From assembly GCA_028641055.1 (NCBI GenBank), contig CM054060.1, positions 164,762,416 to 164,826,415 of the forward strand: a DNA stretch of 64,000 nucleotides. The letters run 5' to 3'. The notes beneath the pieces are model-generated. The model was not told the origin of the DNA, made no database searches, and saw only the letters and a list, made by a program, of their open reading frames with translations. Both the position numbers and the translations under genes were made by a program. Source of the DNA: Alopecurus myosuroides (taxonomy: Eukaryota; Streptophyta; Magnoliopsida; Poales; Poaceae). Of the stretch, positions 22,687 to 34,944 are shown one piece after another. Position 1 is the stretch's first letter. Each line of letters opens with the position of its first letter.

Positions 22687-23502
22687 ATGGATCTCAGGTT
22701 CTACCTGCAGGTGGTTCGGATGACTCGTTGCGAGAGCACCGCCGGTTATCCGGAGATGCTGAGAGACATGGTCACTTATCTGGGGTTCCGTTGGGCACCG
22801 GAGTACCAGGTCTACGAGCAGCAGCGAGAGTTTGACCAGACCTACTACCAGGCTATCGTCTACATTCTGTCAGATGATGGCATGAGCGTTGTCCACCGCT
22901 ACGAGGCAGTAGGTTCCACAGTGGATATGGTCGTGCAGCAGGCAGCTTACGTGAGTCTCACCGTCCTTCGTGCTGACTACTGGGGATTTGACGATTCTAT
23001 CTATCGCCACATCCCCCGTGGTTACATCACTTCGGAGGGAGCTCACTTCACTCTCTACGACAACCTGGATGTCTACGAGCATGGTAACACCACGCTGCAC
23101 ACCACCGCTCAGTTTGTGAGGCACAGTGACGCAGTTGCCACCACACTTTCTCAGGAGTTGGCCTCAGTCAGAGAGCAGCTCTACCTTGCTTTGACTCGTC
23201 TGGCTACCTACACCACAGATTTTGTTGGAGATGAGCGCTTAGCACGTTTCCATCAGACAGTTGGACGTAGTTTGCCAGATGCTGGAGGTTACGAGCCGAT
23301 CAGAGGTCCACTCCTCAACCTCGGAGCTGGTTACACTGGGATTCCACGCTTTGGAGCACAGGGAGATGACGCTTTCTACTTCACCACACCGAGAGTCGCT
23401 CTCAGAGCAGTCCCGATCTACGTGGATCGTCGTTCTACCTACTTTCGTGGGATTCCTCCTCACCGTATCTCTCGTCGTACTACTCACCGCCGTCCTGCGT
23501 GA
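22687..23502 (+). CDS. Pre-gag ORF of element B, 271 residues, unknown function
   Basis: An intact frame lies between primer site and gag. I see no catalytic motif, signal peptide or membrane segment. The protein is rich in Y, R and aromatic residues. It has a helical middle (about residues 125-170: TTAQFVRHSDAVATTLSQEL..., then REQLYLALTRLATY) and a basic tail (RISRRTTHRR). Element A has a comparable but frameshifted ORF in the same place, which argues that this is a lineage feature and not chance. It remains open although the adjacent gag-pol has four lesions. The following 211 bp end in an acceptor-like ctatccag one base before the gag ATG, so the ORF may be spliced out to express Gag. I do not recognise the family. 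Confidence 0.65.
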   Translation: MDLRFYLQVVRMTRCESTAGYPEMLRDMVTYLGFRWAPEYQVYEQQREFDQTYYQAIVYILSDDGMSVVHRYEAVGSTVDMVVQQAAYVSLTVLRADYWGFDDSIYRHIPRGYITSEGAHFTLYDNLDVYEHGNTTLHTTAQFVRHSDAVATTLSQELASVREQLYLALTRLATYTTDFVGDERLARFHQTVGRSLPDAGGYEPIRGPLLNLGAGYTGIPRFGAQGDDAFYFTTPRVALRAVPIYVDRRSTYFRGIPPHRISRRTTHRRPA

Positions 23503-23713
23503 TGAGCATGGGAGTACCGATGTATCCATTCCTAGCTATGTTTAGTTATCCTTTGGCTTTCGAACCATGTATTGGTGTGTTGAATATTCTGATGTATTTG
23601 AACATGTGATGATGTACCTGTTGGTTATCTATTCATGCGTCGGAATAATCTCTCTTTCGGTTACCAAGTCTATCCTTTTTTTGTTGTTGTGCTAAAATGC
23701 ATGTCTATCCAGG

Positions 23714-26700
23714 ATGCCGCCAACAAGGAGCAACCCGCCTGAACCACCTCCGATCACGGAGCTGTTGACTCAGATGACTCAGGTCGTGGCTCAGATGGCC
23801 CAGTTCCAGGCTAACCAGCACAACAACCAGAATGCTCCACGGGTCAGCATCAAGGAGTTCCTCAGTATGGGTCCGAGAGCTTTCGTGGCAACACGGGAGC
23901 CTCTGGATGCTGATGACTGGATCCGGGAGATGGCCAGGGCTCTGGACATTGCTCACGTTGCTGAGGAAGACAAAGTCAAGTATGCCACCTACCTACTGAA
24001 GGGTCAGGCAGCTACCTGGTGGGAGAACTACCAGACCATGAGAGCTGGCTATCCTATCACCTGGGGTTGTTTCAAGGATGCCTTTCTGAAGCACCACATC
24101 CCAGATGGTCTCATGGAAAGGATGCGTGAGGAGTTTTGCTCTCTCAAGCAGGGCAAGCTGGACGTCATTGGCTATCAGAACGAGTTCAATCGTCTCGCTC
24201 GATACACTGGTGATGAGGTGTCCACTGAGGCTAAGAAGATGGAAAGGTTCCGCTGAGGTTTTAACCCGGAACTGAAGTACGCTCTCACCAACATCAAGTG
24301 CAAGGACTTCGAGGAGCTCGTGAACACCGCGCTCAATGAGGAAAATGGGCGCAAGGCGTTCGAGGAGTCCCGCAAGCACTCACGTGAGGGTGGTTCCTCC
24401 TCCAACATGACCACCCCTCCGCAGAAGCGCCGCATCTGGGTGCCAAATGCTGCTGTCACTCGGGCTCCATATGCCCAAGCTTCTCCAGGCTTTGCTCCCC
24501 GCCCACCCAACCCAGCTCAGATGCAGAGTCAGAGGGTTCCAATGGGGCAGCCAAGGCCAGGTCCTCCTCGTGTCGTCACTTGCTACAAGTGCAAGGAGAC
24601 TGGACACTACGCTGATAAGTGCACTCAGAGGCAGCTACCTCCACCTCCTCGCCCCAACACCAACCAGGCAATGGTTCGTGCTCCCCCGGCTAAAGCCTTC
24701 AACTCCAACAACAGGCCTGTCGGGAGGACCGCGAGGGTGAATCATATCAAGGCCGACAAAGCTGAGGAAGCTGCTGACGTCGTTCTCGGTATATTACCCG
24801 TAAACTCTTTTCCAGCTAAAGTGTTGTTTGATACCGGAGCATCGCATTCTTTTGTGTCAAAGATCTTTGCAAAAGCATACAACCTAGTTCTGGTTCCACT
24901 AAGCAGTCAAATCTCTGTTCACTCTCCGGGATCTAAAATGTTGACTTCCAAGATAAGTAAGGACAATCAGATCCTAATTGGAGGCCGCATATTCCTTGCT
25001 TCACTCATGTTGCTGGGAAATTCTGACATTGATGTCATTCTGGGTATGGATTGGTTGAAGACCCACGAAGCTAAAATTGACTGTGCTCAAAAGTCAATAA
25101 CTCTATCCCACCCTTCTGGCCAGATAGTCTATTCTCCATATGGATCAAGTTCTGTTCAGCTGTTCAACCTCGATGCAAAACCTCTACCTCTACTTGAAAA
25201 TGTTCCGGTGGTTTGTGAATTCCCTGACGTCTTTCCAGAAGAGTTGCCAGGGATGCCTGCGGACAGAGCAGTTGAGTTCGTGATCGAGCTTGAGCCAGGT
25301 ACTGCTCCAATCTCTAAGCATCCATACAAGATAGCTCCTCCTGAACTGAAATTGTTGAAGGAGCAAATCGATATGTACATGGAGAAAGGTTACATTCAGC
25401 CTAGTTCCTCCGCTTGGGGTTTCCCAACTCTGTTTGTTGCCAAGAAGGATCAAACAAAGAGACTCGTGGTTGACTATCGTCCTCTCAACGAGAAAACCAT
25501 CAAAAACAAGTATCCAATTCCTCGTATCGATGATCTTTTTGATCAACTTGCTGGAGCCTCAATATTCTCAAAGTTGGACTTGAGGATGGGTTACCATCAA
25601 ATAAAGATCAGAAAGGAAGATATTCCTAAAACAACTTTCACCACTCGGTACGGTCTATATGAATACACCGTCATGTCCTTTGGTCTCACCAATGCACCGG
25701 CGACATTCTCTAGACTTATGAATTCTGTCTTCCATGAATACCTCGACAAGTTCGTTGTGGTATATCTCGATGACATTCTGGTCTACTCAAAATCCGAGGA
25801 AGAGCATGGAGAACACCTTCGTCTCACTCTCATGAAACTTCGCGAGCATCGTCTATATGCCAAGTTCTCCAAATGTGAGTTCTGGATTCTAGAAGTTGCT
25901 TACCTTGGTCATATCATCTCTGCCAAAGGCATAGCCATTGACCCAGAAAAGGTTAAGGCAATTGTTGATTGGAAACCTCCTAAGACGGTGAAGCAAGTCA
26001 GAAGTTTTCTTGGCTTGGCTAGCTATTACCGTCGTTTCGTCCAAAACTTTTCCAAGATTGCCAAACCTCTCACTGATCTCACAAAGAAGGACAAGAAGTT
26101 CGTTTGGTCTCCACAGTGTGATGAAAGTTTCAATCTCCTCAAGACTAAACTCACTTCTACTCCAGTTTTGGTTGGCCCAGATACTACCAAACCTTTCCAG
26201 ATATTCTGTGATGCATCTCTCCAAGGTCTAGGTGCAGTTCTTATGCAAGAACGTCAAGTTGTGGCTTATGCTTCACGTTAGTTGAACCCACATGAGCAAA
26301 ACTATCCCACACATGATCTTGAACTTGCAGCAGTTGTGTTTGCCCTCAAGAAATGGACACAATACTTGTTGGGTAACAAAACTGAAATCTTTCCGATCAT
26401 AAGAGTCTGAAATACATCTTCACTCAGCCAGATCTAAACCTCAGGCAAAGGAGATGGATTGAAAAGATTAAAGACTTTGATCTCACCATTTCTTACACTC
26501 CAGGCAAGGCTAATGTTATGGCCGACGCTCTCAGTCGCAAGTCCTATTGCAATAATCTCATGATCATGGAAAGCCAACCTCCACTTCATGAAGAATTCCA
26601 GAAGCTGAACCTTGGTCTTGTCCCTCACGGTTACCTTGCTAGCTTGACAGCCAGTCCAACTCTCGAGGACAAGATTCGTTCTGAACAACTTCGTGATACT

Positions 26701-28100
26701 GAAATCAAGAAGATTGTAGAGCACATCAAAGAAGGAAATGGTAAATTCAAGTCCTTCTCAATTGATGACAAGGGAACTGTGTTCTTCGAAGGACGCATTG
26801 CAGTTCCTCAGATTCAAAGTCTCAAAGATATCATTCTCAAGGAGGCTCATGAAACTCCTCTCTCCATCCACCCTGGAAGTACAAAGATGTACCAGGATCT
26901 CAAGACTCTGTATTGGTGGCCTGGCATGAAACGTGAAATTGCTCAATACGTTTCTGAATGCGACGTTTGTCAACGTGTTAAAGCAGTCCATCAGAAAACA
27001 GCCAGTCTTCTCCAACCTCTGAAAATTCCTGAATGGAAGTGGGACATGATTGAAATGGACTTCGTTACTGGGTTTCCAAAGTCCAAAAAGGGCAACGATG
27101 CAATCTTCGTTGTTATTGATCGTCTCACTAAAGTAGCTCACTTCTTTGCTGTCAAGGAAACTATCTCAGCTAGCCAGTTAGCAGAGCTCTACACAGCAAA
27201 GATTGTTCCTCTTCATGGTGTTCCATTGTAATAAGCTCAGACCGTGGAAGTATCTTCACTTCTCATTTCTGGAAGAGTTTTCAAGAAGCATTGGGCACTA
27301 AACTTCTGTTCAGCACAGCTTATCACCCTCAGTCTCAAGGGCAAGTCGAAAGAGTCAATCAGATTCTCGAGGATATGCTCAGAGCATGTGGTCTCTCCTT
27401 TGGCATGAAATGGGAGGATTGCCTTCCATATGCTGAATTCTCCTACAACAACAGTTTCCAGGCAAGCCTAGGCATGGCACCATTTGAAGCACTCTATGGC
27501 CGCAGATGCAGGAGTCCAATCAATTGGTCTGGAGCTGGTGAACGTTCAATCTTAGGCCCTGACATGGTTAAGGAAGCCGAGGAGAAAGTTCGTATCATTC
27601 GTGACAATCTCAAGATTGCTCAGTATCGTCAGAAAAGCTACTATGACAGCAAGCACAGGGATATGATCTATGCACCTGGTGACAAAGCATATCTCCGTGT
27701 AACTCCTCTCAGAGGCACTCATCGTTTTGGTGTGAAAGGAAAGCTTGCACCAAGATACATTGGTCCTTTCAACATTCTCTCAAGGCGGGCAGAAAATGCT
27801 TATCGTCTTGAACTTCCAGAAAAGCTATCCAAGGTGCACGATGTGTTCCACGTGTCACAGCTCAAGAAGTGTTTCAAAGATCCAGATCATGCAGTTGATC
27901 ATGATTCCATTGAACTGCAAGATGATCTATCTTATGAGGAGCACCCTGTTCGTATTCTCGATGAGACCGAGCGTAAGACTCGCAACAAGAGCACCAAGTT
28001 CTTGAAAGTGCAGTGGTCGCATCATTCCGATAAAGAGGCAACGTGGGAGACCAAAGAGGATCTTCGAAAGAAGTATCCGGACCTTTTCCTTTCTCAGTAG
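23714..28100 (+). pseudogene. Gag-pol polyprotein of element B (four lesions)
   Basis: Gag capsid (23714-24256; EPLDADDWIREMARAL, GQAATWWENY) is cut by TGA at 24254-24256, in place of an arginine codon. The frame continues with a CCHC zinc knuckle ([14 protein letters not shown], about 24580), protease ([10 protein letters not shown], about 24825), RT (catalytic YLDD at 25763-25774) and RNase H. TAG at 26279-26281 replaces a glutamine codon. One-base losses near 26391 and near 27226 shift the frame. Integrase has its HHCC finger ([11 protein letters not shown] then CDVCQ), the first D in MDFVTGF and E in QGQVERVNQ. The C-terminus (27960-28100; FLKVQWSHHSDKEATWE) is a degenerate chromodomain, the mark of chromoviruses, here Tekay-like. 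Each lesion is a single-base change, so the element died recently. Confidence 0.93.
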
Positions 28101-28122
28101 GAATCTCGGGGCGCGATTCCTT

Positions 28123-28136
28123 CAAGGGGAGCGTTT
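28123..28136 (+). other. Polypurine tract of element B
   Basis: caaggggagcgttt directly precedes the 3' LTR. An inverted motif (aatctcggggcgcgatt) lies just before it, as in element A. Confidence 0.8.
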
Positions 28137-31100
28137 TGTAACATCCCAAGTATGAAAATACCCCTAGAATGTTTGATTTCATGTTTAATTAAAGTATTGC
28201 ATCATGTCATCATGTTTATTCCCTTGTTTGCATTTGTTTACTATTTGCTTTGCATCTGTTTTTATTCTGTTTTCATAATTGAATTTCAAACAAATTCAAA
28301 TGATGTGTTTCATACTTGTCATGTTACAATATTTCTCAATTCAAAATTGCAATCCAAAGTCTCATTTTATTTCCAATCATTCCATAAAGATCAACTAGTA
28401 AATGGTGGTGTTATTTCAATTAATTAATTCTAAATTGCATTCCAAACTCAAATTCAAATCAACAAACAGCACCATTTTCAAATTGTAAAAATAACCAAAA
28501 CAGATGTGCTCATTTGTTTCCAATTAAAGTTATGTGATAACCCTATTTAAAATCTTGTTGCAATAATCAATTTTAATCCCAAAAATTCATCCAATTTCAA
28601 ACAATCACTAAACAGCATTTAAATTTGAAACATTTTGGAAAGCAAGGTTAGCATTTAGTTGCTATGTTAAAAACTAAACTAACCATATTTTTTTCCAATT
28701 TTTCCTAACACTAAAACCCTCCTTTTTCTTCCATTTTCCTTGCTGCAAAAAAAAAGCAGAAAAGCAAAAAAATTAGAAAAAGGAAAACGCGCGCGCAGCA
28801 GCTAGCCTACCCAGCCCAGCCCACCTTCCTACTTTTCCCTCGCGCGCAGCCAGCCCACGGCCCGAAAACGGTTCGCAGCGCGCCCCCCTCTTCTTTCCCA
28901 TGTACGGCGCGAAATCGCGCGGTGCCACGGCGGCAGCCGGCCGCTCCGACGGCCAGGAGCTCCCCCTGGACCCTATATAACCCCCCTAGAACCCGCAGCC
29001 CTACCCTAGACCTAGCCTGACCTTTTCCCCTCGATCCGCCGCCGTCTTCCCTCTTCTCGCCGCGTTTCCTCCCTCTTTGTCAGCTCGCCGGAGGAGCAGC
29101 TGTCTGAATCTCCGTCCACCGCCTCCGCCATGGCACTCCTCCACCCTACCTAAACCCAGAAACCAAACCACCGCTTGCTCCTCTTCCATTTGGACACCTC
29201 CACGAGCTCGGGGCACCTCTGGATTGGCGACGCCGTCCACGACCACGTCGTTCGCCGCCGCGGGAGCTTCCACGGGCCTCTGCTTCCACGCCAACGCCGG
29301 TGAGGCCACCGAGACCTCCTCCTCCTCTTTGTTACCTGCCCGCGAGCACGCGCACGCGAGCGCACACTTCATCACAGCAGCACACGCGCACCTCGAGCCC
29401 GAGCAGCGTCCGGTGATCGCCGTCGGCCCGCTGTCTGTCGCCGTTAGGTTGCAGAATGTTTCGTTCGTCAGTTAAGTTCAGTAAACGAAACAACAGCTTA
29501 TCCTCCCTGCGCGTGGTTAACTGACAAGCGAACGTGAAACACCGCACTGGTTCAGTACCGCGCACGCGAGCGAGAGGTTCCAGGATCGAGTCCTGGCTCT
29601 CCCCCGGGGGAAATCCCACCTTTTTTCACCGCAGCGCTGACAGGGAGGGCCCCCTGTCAGCCACACAGTTGCCACGCAAGTGCACAGGGACCCTGGGCCC
29701 CCTGGCAGTGTCTAGGGTAGGGTTCTGTGCGTATAAAAAGTTTTAAAACATTTTCTGTTTTCAAATCCAAGCCCTTAAAAATTGCGGATTGGTCCCTAGT
29801 TTTAAAAACCTTATAACTTTTATTTTATAACTCCAAATAATGAAAATAAAATATGTGTGCTGATCTAAATTAAATTATCTACCTATTGGTACCATTTGTT
29901 TCCTGTTTTGAATTTTCAGAACACAATTCAAATTTGAATTCAAATAATTCAATTGCAATTTGCTAAAATTCATAACTAATTCATTCTTAATCCAATAAAT
30001 GCAAATAAAATATGTTTTCCATGCTATTTCAAATAACCTTTTCAAATATAAATTTTGTTTTATGGTTTGAATAATTTAAATTGCCTAAATAATTTAATCC
30101 TTGTTTAATTCATTTAAATTTTGCTAAAATCATAACTTGCTCAATATAAATTATTTTTGAACATGCAAAATATGTTTTCAAACTAGAAAATTATAAAATT
30201 TTCAAATATGAATTTGAATTTATGTTTTGAACAAATAAAATTCAAATAAAATTCCCACTTGTTTTAAATTCATTTAAAATTTGTTTAATATTGTTTAAGT
30301 CATAATAAATTCATCCTAATTCCTTTTTCAATATTTGAAACATGTAATCCAACTAAAATTTTGTATTCTTTTCAAATATGAATTTTGTTATTTGTTTTGA
30401 AAATTTTAAATTGATGAAAACAACAAATGCTTGTGTGACATGTTTAAGTAACCCCAAATTTCCAAATTTAATAAATAATTTCCAAACTTGTTAAATTCCT
30501 TTTCCACTTGCATCTATTGTTATTATTTTGTTGTTATCATCATGCATGCATCATGGTAATAAACTTTCACATGGTAATAAGTTGTAGATCATTGTTTCCC
30601 ACTTAATCCATGGACCTTTTTCCATATGCAATCCAATTGCATATGGGTCCATTTAAAATGTGTTACCATGTCACTTAGTTTATTTTGGTGCAACTATTAA
30701 CTTGACATGCATCATCCCATGATTGTGCGCTATGCCATGATATTTATTGTTTATATTTCTGTCTTGTTTGTTTGCTTCTTCTCGAATAGACGACGACGTT
30801 GAGACCGACGATCTTTACGACACCCCTTCTGAGGATCTAGCTCAGTACCGGGCTGCTGAGTTTGCAGGCAAGTTATCACTCACATGAACCATTGTGTTCC
30901 TTTCAACATTGGTTACCGATACTTTCCGTTGTCTATTTTGCTAGTCCTATGTGTAGTTGTTTCTGTTACGAACCTATCACATGAATCCCTTAACCCTGAT
31001 ATTGCCTCACCTCCACTCCTACACCCTATTGTTTGAGCCAGTGTCTTACTAGCATGCTTAGGTTGTTTTGCTCGAGTCTGTTACCCGTTACTTTCTGTTA

Positions 31101-32629
31101 CTATTTCATTATGTTCTGGGGGGCTCGATGTTTAATCAATCAATCATGCTAATGTTATTGTTAAATAATAATTTGATGATAAGGCACCGGCAGGAGGCCC
31201 TTTGTGGTTTTGAGGCCTGCTAGTGTCGACCCTAATAGGAAAAGGGTCTTGTCTACTGATCCATGATGAGCGCACTACCCGCATGTGGGAAGCGAGTATG
31301 GGCGCCCCCCTCAATTTGATTCGATTCGCATCTCGTCCAAATCGCCTAATTTAGTTCGTGTTTTCCATTTGCCGCATGCATGTTTTTGCGAGCCCAGCGC
31401 AGGGTGGAACTTTTGTAGTCGGCATATAGGGGGACACAGTCTTAGAGTGCTATGAGGGTCCCTTTTCTTCGGGGCTTGATTAGCCGTGCGCCCAAGGTGC
31501 TTTGGGCTTGATGCGAAGAAGAGTTGAGTTGTGTTGAGTGCCCCGCTTGGTGGGAGGCATCCCATCTGGCGGGTTATTCATACATGTACGGCCAAATTGG
31601 TGCAACCCTGCAGGGATAATCTTCTCGAGAAGCCGTGTTTTCCGCGGTTATGGTTAACTTGGTGAAAGTACTGGCTAACAAGTGCTCAGGACAACTTAAA
31701 CCTAATGATTCACAATCTCACACCCCATGATTAACAACTTGACTAGTAATAGGATTATTGACACAACAACTTGATTCATCTTTAATCCAACCGTGTGAGT
31801 TATCCTCGGATTGCTTCTTTGGATAAGGGGCGAGATCCAGGATGGGTTTGTTTGAAGTTATCTTTCAGTTGGTTACAATACTCGATCTTATCTTCTTTCC
31901 GTTAGCCGGAAGTGGTAGACACTCTGTAGTTGGTTAGCGCAGCCAGTTGCAGCATCTTTTATATCCCCTCTCTTCCGTTGAACCCAAGGCATCTGTGCTT
32001 GGTGTTGACGGGCTACACTTTGGTGAACTATGAGTCTTGCTTGCCAGTACGTCTATGTACTGACCCCTTTGGGGCTGTGGTTTCCGCAGACTACGCTTAC
32101 GAGGATCCAGGTGACGGCTACTACGTGGAGTTTGACGAGGCTGCTGACGAGTAGGTAGCGGACCTGGGCAGGATCCGAGACTACGTGGATGGGCTCCGTC
32201 TTTATTTCAGTTTCCGGCTTCTTAAGCCTATTTGGATTTGTCTGTACTCAGACCCCTTTGAATGCTTCCGCTGAGATGTAATGATGTTATGTTGGGACAT
32301 GTGTCCTCTGGATGATTGTATTTGCTATCTCTGCTCTAGTGAGAGCTATTTGCAACTTATTTCAATCTTTTGTGTCTTAGAGATATGTTGTGCTATCATT
32401 CTGTTACAAGCCGTTGACGTACCATGTGTGTATGGTATGAAGTACGTCAATGGTAGTGTCCTGATTTCTATGGGATGGTTTACGTCGACGCTGAACAGAT
32501 AGGGGTTGGTTGTCACACATACGTGTGTTGGCCTACTCGTAAGAGGACGCGGGTGCCGGTAAGCCCCGTAATCCAATCTACTACTGTTCAACGGAACGAC
32601 GACTATCCTTTAGAAGTCCGGGTGCGACA
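28137..32629 (+). repeat. 3' LTR of element B
   Basis: 4493 bp, about 98.9 percent identical to the 5' LTR by eye. Differences are mostly transitions and homopolymer indels. It carries the same TATA box, tRNA-like arm, hairpin and candidate exons. Confidence 0.94.
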
Positions 32630-32634
32630 ATCAC
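32630..32634. repeat. Right target-site duplication of element B (atcac)
   Basis: Identical to 17809-17813. Directly after it exon 1 of the antisense gene of element C resumes. Confidence 0.95.
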
Positions 32635-34717
32635 CAAGCTGAAGGTAGGCGAGAAGTTTCCTACTTGCACTCTTGAAGCATTCGAGGCTTCAAGGCCTCC
32701 TCTAGCCGATGTAAGTTTTCTTCTACTCTCTGTTTTAATATTTTTGCCATTCGAGAGTTTGTCGATTGAGTTTTCTCTTTTCTTCTTCTTCTCTTGTAGA
32801 GTTTGGAAATAGCCACATGCTATCCGCCAGTTTCTGCTGATGATGCTTCGTACTTGCTGGCGAGCAACCTTGAGGCTCCCCTTGACACCAGTGTCGCCGA
32901 GGCCGACTCGAGTTCCGAGCACGGTTCTTCGGATGACGTGGAAGAGTCGGGTAGTGACCTCCACCACCGCAAACACCGCAGGGCGGGAGATGATGAAGCT
33001 ACCTCCAAAGATAGTTCTTTGGGTGGAGGATCTGGAAAGGCGGCCCAGCCTCTCATTGTGACGCCTCTGAACGCGCTTCCTCCTCCAGCCTCCAAGTCGA
33101 AGGTTTCTACTGCCTGGAACGCATATATGTTGGACGATGATGACGACGATGAGTGAGTTTTTGATTTTTCCGTTATTTCCCAGTGCAAGGTTTTCTCTCA
33201 TTTTCCTTATGATTTGTTCGATTCTTCCTTCCATGGCAGACTTCAATCCATCAGCCCTGGTCAGTTTGCTTCTTCTATTCCTTCTGTGAAGAGAAAAGAA
33301 GCGGCTGCGGGTGAAACTCCAGTCGCCAAGGCCACCCAGAAGTCTCTGAGACCAGCTCCGGCAGCTGCGGCTCTAGATTATAGACTGCCTGGCTTCGCGG
33401 GTGGGGCTTCGGTGAGCAAAGAAGTTTCGGGCAGCTCGGCGGATCCTGTGTGCACCGCCCAGGGCCAGGTAAATCTTCTCACTTCTTTTTTATCTTTTGC
33501 TTCGTCCGTTTGTGTTTTTTATCGGGTGCACGTCAGTGCTCCCGATGGGAGTAGCCCCCGAGGCCGTGGTTAATCGCTTGCAGTTAGCCACGGACTCAAA
33601 TTTATGCTTTTTCTTTCCTTGATTTTATCGGGTGCACGACAGTGCTTCCAATGGGAGTAGCCCCCGAGGCTATACTCGACTGTATACAGTCGTGAATAGG
33701 CTCAAGAGTTTTTCCTTTAACTTGAACTTCGTTTTGTGCTTTTGCAGTCTCTTCTTGATTCTCTTGCCGCCATTGGTCGCCGCGTGCTTTCGGCTGAGGC
33801 AGATTGCGCCGCCCTTCGGATGGATCGTGATCGACTCGTTGAGGACGGCCAAGCTCTCCAAGGTAGGTTAATCCGCTCCATTGTTGTTTCTTTTGATCAT
33901 ATAGGTTTTCTTTAGGCTAAATTCACTGCTCTGCAGCTCAAGTTGATCTCCTGAAGGCCAAAAAAACAGAAGCTGTCACTCGGGTGAAAACCCTTGAGGC
34001 TGAGTTGGATTCCACCCGAAAGGAATTGGAGTCCACTCGCAAGCATTCAGCTGACTTTGAGGGGAAGCTTGCTGAGGCCCGGGAGGCGCTGAAGCAGTTG
34101 GAAGATGCTGGTGCTAAACATGATAACGATCTTGTTGGCATCATCCGTCCTTTGGCTCAGCAATTCGCGGGTAAGTTGTACTTTTTGATTTCTGCTGCAA
34201 CGCAATTTTAATTGTCTATCTCGGGAGTTTATGGTGCTCTTTTGTAGATATCCTTGGTTTCGCACTGGAGCTACCTGGGAGCCGGCGATTCGATGCTTTG
34301 ACGGACTCCTGCACCCAGCTCCAGAAGCACGCGAGTGGGATCTGCTCCCTCGTTGGCGAAGCCATTCGAGTGTTGACGCAATTCCACGAGCGCCTTTTGG
34401 TGGATGCCGCGGTTCCGCCTATGCTGGGCGGCCTTCTGAAAGTTTTCCTGGAGGGTGATCTTCTTCAGGCTTATTCGGTAGCCCAGTCTGAATGCGGAGC
34501 AAAGCCTGCTATCCAGTTTGCGTTGGCGCACGGAGTTGAGGGCCTGGAGAAGGCGTACTCGAGCCTTCCTTACAACGCCGCCACAAGCAGAAAGGTAGCG
34601 CTTCGTCCTTTTGGCGATCCGGCTGAAGCCCTTGCGAAGAAGCTATCCGAATTGCTTGCCCGTGCTAGTCGCAAGGGGCATCCTGCTGCGAGTGGCAGTA
34701 CCTCTGCAGTTCCATAG
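32635..34717 (+). CDS. Antisense gene of element C, rest of exon 1 and exons 2-6
   Basis: Exons: 32635-32710 (end of exon 1), 32800-33152, 33240-33468, 33748-33862, 33937-34170 and 34248-34717. All five introns begin GT and end AG, and most donors are gtaagt, gtgagt or gtaggt. Exon lengths (888 including the pre-insertion part, 353, 229, 115, 234, 470) sum to 2289 nt, an exact multiple of three with no internal stop: 762 residues. Exon 2 is acidic and serine-rich and ends in a run of D. Exons 4-5 encode a long heptad-like coiled coil (about residues 515-600). Exon 6 encodes an alpha-helical C-terminal domain with a PPMLGGLLKVF segment. The gene converges tail-to-tail with gag-pol of the same element. 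As it stands it is split by 14.8 kb of element B. Confidence 0.78.
33551..33562 (-). other. PPT copy 1 inside intron 3 of the antisense gene
   Basis: The 12 bases are identical to the element's own polypurine tract at 15605-15616. They lie in the first of two about 106-bp tandem copies in intron 3, each starting atcgggtgcacg. Confidence 0.7.
33657..33668 (-). other. PPT copy 2 inside intron 3 of the antisense gene
   Basis: Second exact 12-base copy of the polypurine tract, 106 bp after the first, in the second tandem unit of intron 3. Confidence 0.7.
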
Positions 34718-34944
34718 GATAGTCTGTTTTCACTTTGCTCTTTCGATGTAATGAACCTTGGGATGTATTCCCGTATTTTGCTTTTAATCGAAATGTTCTT
34801 TGATGTCTAAAATGCCTGATTGTTGCGATTGAAGCGTTACAAGCTCCCGATAGGATTATCCCCCGAGCACCTGTTAACTAGGTGGTATGTTTCTCGAGTG
34901 GGGTCTTGGAGTGTATCTGAACTTGTTTCATTTCCTTCCAGGTT

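Larger units (their letters stand above)
17814..32629 (+). mobile_element. Element B: Tekay-like Ty3/gypsy chromovirus, 14.8 kb, nested in C
   Basis: LTRs 17814-22308 (4495 bp) and 28137-32629 (4493 bp) begin tgtaacatccc and end gtgcgaca. Target duplication atcac flanks the element (17809-17813 and 32630-32634). A tRNA-iMet primer site, a pre-gag ORF, gag-protease-RT-RNaseH-integrase-chromodomain and a polypurine tract follow in order on the plus strand. About 50 differences between the LTRs, counted by eye, give roughly 1.1 percent. At the commonly used grass rate of 1.3e-8 per site per year this is about 0.4 million years. Two nonsense codons and two frameshifts disable gag-pol. Confidence 0.95.
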
